DNA from: CAYGKP01 sp964350605
GTDB lineage: Bacteria; Bacteroidota; Bacteroidia; Cytophagales; JAAEPT01
Assembly: GCA_964350605.1 (NCBI GenBank)
Contig: CAYGKP010000049.1
Location: forward strand, 1-14,236
Reading direction: 5' to 3'
Length of the DNA stretch: 14,236 nt
A program made the position numbers and the translations under genes. Shown piece by piece: positions 10,301 to 14,236 of the stretch (position 1 is the first letter of the stretch; each line of letters begins with the position of its first letter). The notes beneath the pieces were generated by a model, which was not told where the DNA came from, searched no databases, and worked only from the letters and a program-made list of their open reading frames with translations.

Positions 10301-12976
10301 CTTGATCCCGGACCGAACGACACAGTTTGCGCCGACCAAGTCAGTGTGAATCTGGCTGCGACCATGACAGAAGCCAGTGTATCTCAGTGGAGTACCACTG
10401 GTGCTGGCTACTTCGCACCTTCGAGCTTTGTTACGAACGTCACGACGACCGATTACTTCATCCAACCCGATGACACAGTGGCGGGTACTGTCGGCCTGAG
10501 CCTAATCACGACTGAGCAAGGAAGTTGCCAGCCGGTCGACACCTTTAAGCTCATTGTGATCAATCCGAAGCCGATTGTCAATGCCGGGCTGGATCAAGAG
10601 GTGTGCTCGAACCAAGACACCATCTTCCTGGGCGGGGAAATCTTCTTCGCATCGGGTGCGGTTTGGACCACTTCGGGCAATGGCTCCTTCGTTGTCGACA
10701 CCGATTTGAATGCACGGTATGTCGTCGATCCGCAGGATGTTACCGATAGTGTCATCGTCTTGACCCTCACAACAACTACCGGCTTTGGCACTTGTAACCC
10801 GGTCAACGACAGAGTGATCATCCGGTTCTATGCGGCACCTCAAGTGGAAGCCGGGCCGCCGCAGTCGGTTTGTGCCGACAATCCGAACATCTCGCTGAAT
10901 GGCAGTGTCACCTTGACTACTGGCATTTGGAGGACACTTGGGACGGGTGGCTTCTCGCCGAACAACACCACGTTGACGGCGACCTATTCGCCTTCGAGTG
11001 CTGATGTGACGGCGGGCACGGTTGATTTGGTGCTGCGCAGCGCGCCGTATCGTGGCTGTAACATTGAGCGTGATACGCTTGAGCTGACCATCGTGCCCAA
11101 ACCGATTGTAAGTGCGGGTCCAGCCAACTGTGTAGATGTGGTAAGTGGCGTTGTCCTTAGTGGTAGTGTGACCAATGCGACGGGCGGTGAGTGGAGTACC
11201 ACAACCGGCGGGCTCTTTACCCCCAATGCCTTCGACCTGGGTGCGAACTACAAGCCTTCTTCAACGGATATCACCAATGGCACCGTTACCATTCGCCTGA
11301 CCTCTACTGGGAATGGCTTGTGTAATGCGGTTACCGATTCGATTTCGCTGCTCGTCAAGCCGCTGCCTGTGGCTGACGGAGGGGGAGATGTGACGGTTTG
11401 CGCAGGCACGAGCACCGACCTGGTGGCTGAGCCGACTGCCAACGTCAGCTTCGCTTGGTACACCAACGAGGCCCTGCCGATCTTGTTAGCCACTGAGCGC
11501 ACCCTCACGGTGACCATCAATACCGACACCAGCTATGTGCTGGAGGTGACTGACGTGGACGGATGTGTGAACTATGACACCGTTCAAGTGGCTGCCATCA
11601 CACCGCCAGTTCCAGGCTTGCCAGACCAAGCATGTTACGCCACCGACTTGGTGCTTGATGCGGGCATCACGTTGACTCCAGGTGTGGACAGCATCGGGAC
11701 CTTCACCTGGTACCGCGACGGGGTGGACCTCCAGCAGAGCAACGCGGACACCCTGCTGGTCAAAAGGGCTGGGCTGCACGTGATGGAGTACACTTTCGAT
11801 CGTTGTACCGTGCTTGATTCGACTGATGTGATTCCGTTGCCCATTGTGGTCAGCCCTGACAAAGTGGTTTGTGAAGGCGCGACGAGCCTTGACATCTCAA
11901 CGACCTTGCTCGGCTTTGTGAGCTACCAATGGCGGACCAATGGGGCGGACATCGGCGGGGCGACAAGCAACACCTTCACCGTGCCTGGTCCGCTAACCGC
12001 GATTCCGGGGCCAGCGGTGGAAGAGGACACGGTCTTTGTGGCTCGCGTGACCGAGCTGAACAGTGGCCTGGGTTGCTTCACTGACGATACGGTGTTTGTC
12101 AACGTGATTCCCGAGCCGGACATTCAGTTGGTGGATGACTCGGTTTGCTTTGGTACCGTGCTGACCTTGGACGGACGTCCTGTGAACATGTTGGCTTTGG
12201 GCGACGATACCCTGACGGGTGCCTATGCCTGGTTCCGTACCGGGTCGCTCATCTCGACTAACCAGACGGTGATCGCTAACCACTTGGACACCACGCAGAC
12301 CATTGAGTACATCGCGACCTATACCATTGGAGAGTGTGAAGGCCGTGACACGGCAAGCATCCGCTTCTGGCCGCTGCCAGTTCCAGTGAACGAGGACGTA
12401 GTCAAGCTGTGCTTGGAGGAAGGCGATGCGATTCTTGATGCGGGGCCAGCGACCAGCTACGCCTGGGATTCGGGGCCACTGATTGCACCTTCAGCGAGCC
12501 AAACAGTGGTTGTTGATTTTGTGACCTATTTCCAAGGCCAGACCGATGCGCGGTATTTCCCCTTCTCGCTATTCAATGACTTTGCTTGCGAGACCCGGGA
12601 CTCGATCCTGGTGCGAAACGTGTGTGTGCCGAGCTTCTTTGTGCCCACTGCCTTTACACCGGTAACCAACGCGCCTTTCGATGAAGACATCGTCTTCCAA
12701 CTGTATGCGAAAAACATTCGCTACTTCCGCTTCACGATTTTCAACCGTTGGGGTGAGATCATCTACTACATCGAAGTGGATGCGAATACCGCCAACGTGT
12801 TGGACACCGAAGGCAACATTGTGGAAAGCGAACTGGCTAAGATTGCGTGGGACGGCACCTACAAAGGGGAGGACATGCCGATTGGCGTGTATCCCTGGAC
12901 GCTTCACTACGAGGGAGACTCCGAGGAGTTCCGCGGACCGTTCTTCCGCGATGGCTCAGTCACACTGATTCGATAA
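1277..12976 (+). CDS. Giant secreted repeat protein with type B T9SS sorting domain (putative surface adhesin)
   Basis: This is a single intact frame of 3,899 residues (roughly 400 kDa). The ATG at 1277 is preferred over the in-frame TTG at 1226 because it directly precedes a signal peptide; an in-frame TGA at 1220-1222 closes the frame upstream. Order of parts: signal peptide (residues 1-26); a head (about 27-471) with eight cysteines, a SIPWDTRDGLGN segment like FlgD/gingipain-type Ig folds, and a four-cysteine cluster ending near TINTWW; 32 Ig-like units (472-3363); five more divergent Ig-like units (3364-3781); and a CHU_C / gliding-motility-associated C-terminal domain (3782-3899). Such proteins cross the inner membrane by Sec and the outer membrane by T9SS and become surface-exposed or released; known relatives serve in adhesion or gliding. 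The protein is rich in Thr, Ser, Gly and Asp, with no visible catalytic domain, which fits a structural fibre. A terminator follows. Which ligand it binds cannot be read from the sequence. SprB-like function is possible, but the repeats do not look like SprB repeats. Confidence 0.95.
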   Translation: MNPTNRPFFRLLIWLVALLAPLVVRAEGTPELQLTAGSPSTFIQIWDRNDPGRLFATYGAPADFRLYVRANAGETVYLGLRQDNNNCFFRVYRPDSVEILPHQAVPTAGPGFISTWNEANAGPSALTGVTGGYNALSFVAPIDGDYWIEINPANSTTPNITKRIIRFFDVTVADGPDASDIKLGRLWSKNWDLQCNGGNNPFDATAFIYSQDSVVTSIDFNGMQPFGFTLVANSTGCENTGDKGADRRSRAGDPEGYPEYPIFLNAPDTLEFPYRETFGNVINTPTITGCDPDDRLINVEVDLAGYVEFLYDVDGAVGYDPGTRDRIISFNVVAGLNSIPWDTRDGLGNLITTTTVDFEVNYFNGLTHLPLYDVENHRFGYIVNLVQPATGFQPEMFWDDRLLTAGTATDGLFNLAGCDPSVTGGCHRWTGRGANCAGCSETINTWWFANTTTFSATIPIDVVQADANTNTPPPLPNDTSICSNQATIQLEGGVTGNVTTTGTWTTTGGSTIGFGNVNDLNTTYTFSATDFTNGFALVILTSTNNGTCPQDVDTMRIEIIPGPTVDAGPPQEVCANNPIVNLGGSVGGAATGGFWSTSGTGEFLADSSSLNGVYSPSPADTTAGSVRLFLTSIDASDCGFAAVDSFDITIISSPIVSAGGDQDVCANSPTLTLAGTVTLASGGGTGAWSRLDGTTTGLVSPASLSTDFTPTTADINAGSVYLILRSTNQAPCATVRDTILVTILPSPVPNAGVNLEICANVDSFEVTGSVTGGTIGSWSTFDGTGTFSPPDSVVTYYIPTTADTTAGSINLVISTATTSGCAAERDTVRIDFSTAPSVLATPIPGKTDNVCANNTEYQLDGTISGTPGATWQEVAPINFGSFLPTNRTIDGTYIPHPNQVSLGISVLALVGDSVDGCKAASDTMFIIYFPAPVPNAGVDDTVCLNNPTIQLSASALNASSTRWDGGNGVFLDAFLNPSRTNNLNGTYEPTAAEILAGSVTLTLYANESGCDSVGDPVTFYFTDPPTADAGPDRRVCANNPTLTLNGSSDVSPVTFGWSRVGGSTLGFVSPASANTSFTALSADTTGPLSLVLSVTDAANGCNAVTDTMIVTFSTSPGVEAGTPISVCSNSPLATLGGTIFNASGATWSSPTTGSFNPSVSSLSATYSPSAADLSNGSVILTLTTTNDSSCVNVSDVVTITYTPSPVVEAGPPQTVCADNPVFTLAGSVTGGSTTGIWTGGTPSGYSNTTDLTGTYTPSVSEISSGSVVLTLTSTANGGCLPVNDNVTLSIVPVTVVEAGPAVNVCDTTSSIVLNGTVSGQTTTGQWIGGGGSFAPSRNSLTATYTPTSGEISAGVVTLFLQSTSDPFCSPVTDSMQITFSTEPTVNVGPDDIVCSGDFPYTLDAVGSPGQWIGGAGTFAPNRTTQSATYTPDVTEIGTTVPLTFQTNASGACPSASDVINLEIKTSPTANAGPADTVCEDAGTHVLASATAAPGASVEWLTGGNGSFDDRFSLNPTYTFTNDDVTDGTINLILRSFDTGCNPAIDTTTLTFELFPTADAGGDQSLCEDVDTVFLVGSAVNGSGSTWSGGAGLFDNTSAPETFYLPDAADVLAGFVDLTLTVDGQDLCGQATSITRITFLTGPTIDAGLDDIVCANDPSVQVSAIVTVAGGVIWSSPTGGTFSPNNTTATVDYFFTDADTTAGFVDLVATTDVNAGCQAVSDTVRIVIQPLPTATLPADLTVCADTSMITLTGSAANNTSVLWSTTGNGTFVPGAANTLPIVYQPDAQDYLDSAITVRLTAVGDAVCNDQSATQIIYFNPAPTVFAGGDRSVCTTDLDVNLFGSVQNATGGEWSIVPTGSGSFDNSASLNAVYTLSPADTVAGSVQLVLSSTGNGLCRVVRDTMQINVVNKPTVDVGPDQTICADSAYLDVSATVLPVSQLGFWSTSGTGSFYVQTDTINASYVPSLADTTAGSVYLKFTTFPGPCTAVSDSFLLIITPAPTINAGPDQTICADQPTITLASTFTVAGGMTWNTSGTGGLSSALDPNAVYTVSALDTTVRTVNFVARTTNNGICKSKFDEMVLTINPIPVISVGPDQTVCANVDSIAFNTTLLNAPGGTWFTTGTGVFVPSADSIDAYYAPSTADKSLPFLQIWFETDDGAIGTCNPVRDTMVLRFDAVPTVSAGDDQTVCSDAGSVALTGSRTNTTSSLWSRVGGGGSFSPSASALSPSYVPNTTDTTAGSVQLVLTSTGITQCSPARDTVEIFFDPLPTLSVSGPGSLCADNEAAAVQATVTGGVGGLWTSSGTGFFSDSTSLSPQYTITSTDSANGSVTLRFTTSGSTCATLSENLTITLTPAPIADAGPDQTVCRQIDSLILSGSGENVIDGFWETDNGTGVFNPDPADGLIVKYAPSMADTLGDSLLFIFTGIGDSPCGFNVDTMKVFFDDNVLSVDAGLREDTVCLTDLPIQLNGSGSAGIWEVLVGDGVFLSTGADTSAQLNAVYIPGPTDSTTRDIQLRLRQPGGSGACNFNADTIDIHILDGPIVSAGVDTTVCGDIAQVPLQQTTLTNLSGGTAYWTTSGSGTFSLDSSEVGSGGTTFYVPSTNDLADSMVTLTLRTKDVNAFCGQALDTKVIYFNEVPTIDAGLTQSLCASDTVQLNGKLTGSVSPPVGTWSTNGDGTFESTAGATSPLLTDRYILGATDQTTDTVTLFLTATLDLCNTVLDSVKIAVQPVVVTDVGVTPDSICSDEPQIQLNGVISSAGGGRWSILSGTGTFAPNSTQLDALYNVTAVDTAAGSVQLRLISEDNGLCSADTADITYVIVPRPVVDAGPNDTICGTLGNFTTLSGDTANAFGSLLWTSSSGHPGFSSDVVVAPTYTPSATDIANGGVVLTLTNNGHPICSARTDNMVLRITPAPAAIVNAGFDQFLCRDIAEAELHGQVFVATGANWSTPNGTGSFFPDTTQLDVFYRPSTADRSLDSIIIVLTTTGNGPLCTADQDTMVIYFTPLPTLDPGPNDTVCADQVSVNLAATMTEASVSQWSTTGAGYFAPSSFVTNVTTTDYFIQPDDTVAGTVGLSLITTEQGSCQPVDTFKLIVINPKPIVNAGLDQEVCSNQDTIFLGGEIFFASGAVWTTSGNGSFVVDTDLNARYVVDPQDVTDSVIVLTLTTTTGFGTCNPVNDRVIIRFYAAPQVEAGPPQSVCADNPNISLNGSVTLTTGIWRTLGTGGFSPNNTTLTATYSPSSADVTAGTVDLVLRSAPYRGCNIERDTLELTIVPKPIVSAGPANCVDVVSGVVLSGSVTNATGGEWSTTTGGLFTPNAFDLGANYKPSSTDITNGTVTIRLTSTGNGLCNAVTDSISLLVKPLPVADGGGDVTVCAGTSTDLVAEPTANVSFAWYTNEALPILLATERTLTVTINTDTSYVLEVTDVDGCVNYDTVQVAAITPPVPGLPDQACYATDLVLDAGITLTPGVDSIGTFTWYRDGVDLQQSNADTLLVKRAGLHVMEYTFDRCTVLDSTDVIPLPIVVSPDKVVCEGATSLDISTTLLGFVSYQWRTNGADIGGATSNTFTVPGPLTAIPGPAVEEDTVFVARVTELNSGLGCFTDDTVFVNVIPEPDIQLVDDSVCFGTVLTLDGRPVNMLALGDDTLTGAYAWFRTGSLISTNQTVIANHLDTTQTIEYIATYTIGECEGRDTASIRFWPLPVPVNEDVVKLCLEEGDAILDAGPATSYAWDSGPLIAPSASQTVVVDFVTYFQGQTDARYFPFSLFNDFACETRDSILVRNVCVPSFFVPTAFTPVTNAPFDEDIVFQLYAKNIRYFRFTIFNRWGEIIYYIEVDANTANVLDTEGNIVESELAKIAWDGTYKGEDMPIGVYPWTLHYEGDSEEFRGPFFRDGSVTLIR
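2690..11365 (+). repeat. Array of 32 tandem Ig-like units, about 90 residues each, inside the giant gene
   Basis: Units begin at 2690, 2963, 3236, 3515, 3782, 4070, 4349, 4622, 4889, 5156, 5423, 5675, 5939, 6200, 6467, 6737, 7007, 7274, 7538, 7811, 8081, 8342, 8615, 8897, 9188, 9470, 9743, 10016, 10295, 10571, 10838 and 11102. Lengths run from 84 to 97 residues, mean 90.4. The consensus reads P-x-V-x-A-G-x-D-x-x-V-C-A-N/D, then a short L-x-G strand, a W-S/T with G-x-G-x-F, a Y-x-P, a D-T/I-x-A-G-x-V-x-L-x-L strand, a second Cys, then V-x-D-T and a final hydrophobic strand. This pattern suits an Ig-like/PKD-like beta-sandwich. Every unit has two cysteines and the tryptophan. The first unit is the most divergent at its start (PLPNDTSIC). 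Unit 32 has its first cysteine two residues early (AGPANC). Units differ strongly in both protein and DNA, so the array is old rather than freshly expanded. Confidence 0.93.
11366..12619 (+). repeat. Five divergent Ig-like units (stalk next to the sorting domain)
   Basis: Units begin at 11366, 11609, 11840, 12116 and 12377, with lengths of about 77-92 residues. They retain a first cysteine (VTVC, DQAC, KVVC, DSVC, VKLC), a central aromatic strand with W (FAWYTNE, FTWYRDG, YQWRTNG, YAWFRTG, YAWDSG) and a second cysteine near the end. They lack the G-x-G-x-F, Y-x-P and D-x-x-A-G-x-V motifs of the 32-unit array. The WY/WR-x-x-G core resembles the Ig-like domains commonly placed just before T9SS sorting domains in Bacteroidota. 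This is a separate repeat class rather than a continuation of the main array. The boundaries of the second unit are the least certain. Confidence 0.75.
12620..12973 (+). other. Type B T9SS C-terminal sorting domain (CHU_C / gliding-motility-associated)
   Basis: The last 118 residues match the family pattern: FFVPTAFTP at the start, an acidic FDEDIVF stretch, then IRYFRFTIFNRWGEIIYY, WDGTYKGEDMPIGVYPW and a final FRDGSVTLIR. The RWGE, WDG-x-Y-K-G and G-x-V-T-L-I-R signatures are the hallmarks of the domain. It directs outer-membrane translocation by T9SS and, in characterised type B substrates, works with a PorP/SprF-like partner. No such partner is encoded in this window. Between IIYYIE and WDGTYKG there are about 20 residues (DANTANVLDTEGNIVESELA) where many members have a much shorter link. 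Confidence 0.95.
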
Positions 12977-13000
12977 CAGATACCTTCGGTAAGGACATAG

Positions 13001-13036
13001 AGAGAAAGGCCAGCGTATTGCTGGCCTTTCTCTTTT
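13001..13036 (+). terminator. Intrinsic terminator of the giant gene
   Basis: A perfect 14-bp stem (AGAGAAAGGCCAGC at 13001-13014 with its complement at 13020-13033) encloses a 5-base loop GTATT. Three T follow the stem, and the last stem base is also T. It lies 24 bases after the TAA of the giant gene. The A-rich left arm gives a T-rich right arm on this strand, which supports rightward termination. It may also work in part on leftward transcripts. Confidence 0.88.
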
Positions 13037-13106
13037 GGAGTGACCCGTTCCAGGGTAAAAAATTTGGAGTTTGCACGAGAACAAATTGCCGACTGGTGAC
13101 GGTTAG

Positions 13107-13143
13107 GGTGCGATCGGGTGCGCTTCGCGAGCCCGATCGCACC
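13107..13143. terminator. Long GC-rich hairpin between convergent genes, possible terminator of the RND gene
   Basis: A perfect 12-bp inverted repeat (GGTGCGATCGGG at 13107-13118 and CCCGATCGCACC at 13132-13143) surrounds 13 bases that can fold further (CGC-TTC-GCG at 13121-13129). It lies 21 bases beyond the stop codon of the leftward RND gene. On the leftward strand no T-run follows (CTAACC), and on the plus strand only TGTTT follows. Termination is therefore plausible but not proven; an extragenic palindromic element or a site stabilising the mRNA 3' end are alternatives. Confidence 0.5.
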
Positions 13144-13164
13144 TGTTTACGCTTCTCCCCGGTA

Positions 13165-14235
13165 CTACTGGTTGTGCTCCTCGTCGAGCAGTTGACGCTT
13201 GGTGCGGGCCCGTAGCACGGGCTCCAGTTCCTCGGCGGTGGATTTGCGCCCGGTCCAGAAACGGTAGAGGAGTCGCCGCATGTCGGAGGTCACAAGAAGG
13301 TAAGAGGGCAGGATCAGCAAAATGAAGATGGTCCCAAAGAGTACGCCGTAGGCAACCGCGATGGCCATGGGGATTAGGAATTGGGCCTGGCGGCTGGTCT
13401 CGAAGATGATGGGGTAGAGGCCCACTACAGTAGTGATCGAGGTTAGGATGATGGCTCGGAAGCGGTCAATGCCTGTTTGCACCGCAGCCTCTCGACAGGT
13501 CATGCCTTCGCGGAGCAACTGATTGTAGCGGTCCATGAAGACCACCGCATCGTTGATGACCACACCCGCCACTGCAATCATGCCGAAGTAACTCATGATG
13601 ACAACGTTTTTGCCTTCCAACCAGTGGCCTAAAAAGGCACCTGCGATGCCCAACCAAATCATCCGCATGACCATCCGGCCTTGAACGAACGAACCAAATG
13701 GCAAGGAAATGAGTAGCCACATGCCTAGTAGAATCAGTAAAGGAGTAGGGCCGATGATGGAACTGAAGAACTTTTCGTTCTGGCGTTGCTGTCCACTGGG
13801 CACGATGCGAACCGACGGATAGCGGGCCAGAATGGGGGGCAACAGCTCGCCTTCCACGAAGCTGATGACCGGGCCGAGCGGTTCAGCACTATTGGCCAAG
13901 GAGCCTTCCACCAAAATCTCGCGCATGCCGTTGTAGTGCTTGATGCTCACCACGCCCCGGGCCATTTGATAGTCCACCATTTCGGACAGCGGATAGCTGT
14001 TCCCAGTCGGCGACTCGACGCGCATCTGCATCAGGTCGGAGATGAACTGTCGGTCCTCGGGTGGGTAGCGCACCCAGACGCGCACCTCGTCTTGCCCCAC
14101 TTGGATGCGTTGGGCCTCCAAACCGAAAAAGGCTTGGCGGATTTGAGTCAGGATGTCGCCCTCGTCCAATCCGCGGTAGTAGGCCTGGGGTTTTAGGCTG
14201 AGGCGCAGTTCACGTTTTCCAAGTACGTCGCTATC
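13165..14235 (-). CDS. RND-family efflux permease, AcrB/HAE-like (C-terminal part)
   Basis: The frame is open to the right edge (DSDVLGKRELRLSLKPQA before LDEGD), so the 356 C-terminal residues of a protein usually 1,000-1,150 long are visible. The porter-domain segment ILTQIRQAFFGLEAQRIQ followed by DEVRVWVRYPPEDR is the classic motif of the AcrB/MexB superfamily. It is followed by five hydrophobic helices matching TM8-TM12: LLILLGMWLLISLPFGSF, MRMIWLGIAGAFLGHWL, the GMIAVAGVVINDAVVFMDR helix, FRAIILTSITTVVGLYPII, and the final FLIPMAIAVAYG to LPSYLLV helix. A basic cytoplasmic tail (LRARTKRQLLDEEHNQ) ends at TAG (13165-13167). Members are proton-driven inner-membrane pumps that export drugs or other compounds through a tripartite complex; the substrate cannot be told here. 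The essential proton-relay residues in TM4 lie outside the window. The gene converges on the giant gene and is probably unrelated to it. Confidence 0.92.
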   Translation of the reverse strand, partial: DSDVLGKRELRLSLKPQAYYRGLDEGDILTQIRQAFFGLEAQRIQVGQDEVRVWVRYPPEDRQFISDLMQMRVESPTGNSYPLSEMVDYQMARGVVSIKHYNGMREILVEGSLANSAEPLGPVISFVEGELLPPILARYPSVRIVPSGQQRQNEKFFSSIIGPTPLLILLGMWLLISLPFGSFVQGRMVMRMIWLGIAGAFLGHWLEGKNVVIMSYFGMIAVAGVVINDAVVFMDRYNQLLREGMTCREAAVQTGIDRFRAIILTSITTVVGLYPIIFETSRQAQFLIPMAIAVAYGVLFGTIFILLILPSYLLVTSDMRRLLYRFWTGRKSTAEELEPVLRARTKRQLLDEEHNQ

Positions 14236-14236
14236 T

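Noticed and set aside
2690..11365. CRISPR or other DNA-level repeat array
   Set aside because: The periodicity of about 270 bases is carried by the protein. DNA repeats are imperfect, in frame and continuous, without spacers.
13786..14196. 136-codon plus-strand open frame opposite the RND gene
   Set aside because: It is antisense to a clear AcrB-family segment, His/Leu-rich from reversed codons, and has no family signature.

Overview
The window looks like chromosomal DNA of a member of the Bacteroidota. Three things point there: a giant secreted protein that ends in a gliding-motility-associated C-terminal sorting domain (the type B signal of the type IX secretion system, T9SS), a neighbouring PD40 beta-propeller protein joined to a carboxypeptidase-regulatory-like domain, and start regions without a clear Shine-Dalgarno sequence. 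Base composition looks moderately GC-rich by eye, so a lineage such as the Saprospiria or a high-GC flavobacterial relative is possible, but the sequence alone does not fix the genus.

Layout from left to right: (1) positions 2-1120, plus strand, the C-terminal part of a PD40 propeller / carboxypeptidase-regulatory-like protein, cut by the left edge. (2) A 156-base spacer with no convincing terminator or promoter. (3) Positions 1277-12976, plus strand, one uninterrupted gene for a secreted protein of 3,899 residues. It has a signal peptide, a cysteine-containing head of about 445 residues, 32 tandem Ig-like units of about 90 residues, five more divergent Ig-like units, and a type B T9SS sorting domain. 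(4) A strong intrinsic terminator just after this gene, followed by a second long hairpin. (5) Positions 13165-14235, minus strand, the C-terminal third of an RND-family (AcrB-like) efflux permease, converging on the giant gene and cut by the right edge.

The first two genes probably belong together. PD40/OmpA-type proteins are components or partners of T9SS and often sit beside large type B adhesins; here the propeller protein could assist export or surface attachment of the giant protein, but this is inferred from context. The usual PorP/SprF-like partner is not in the window and would have to lie to the left or elsewhere. The RND gene is on the opposite strand behind its own hairpin and looks unrelated.

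The most notable content is the repeat array: all 37 Ig-like units keep two cysteines and a tryptophan although they have diverged widely, which suggests a long, disulfide-pinned surface fibre. I saw no RNA gene, CRISPR array, insertion sequence or prophage.
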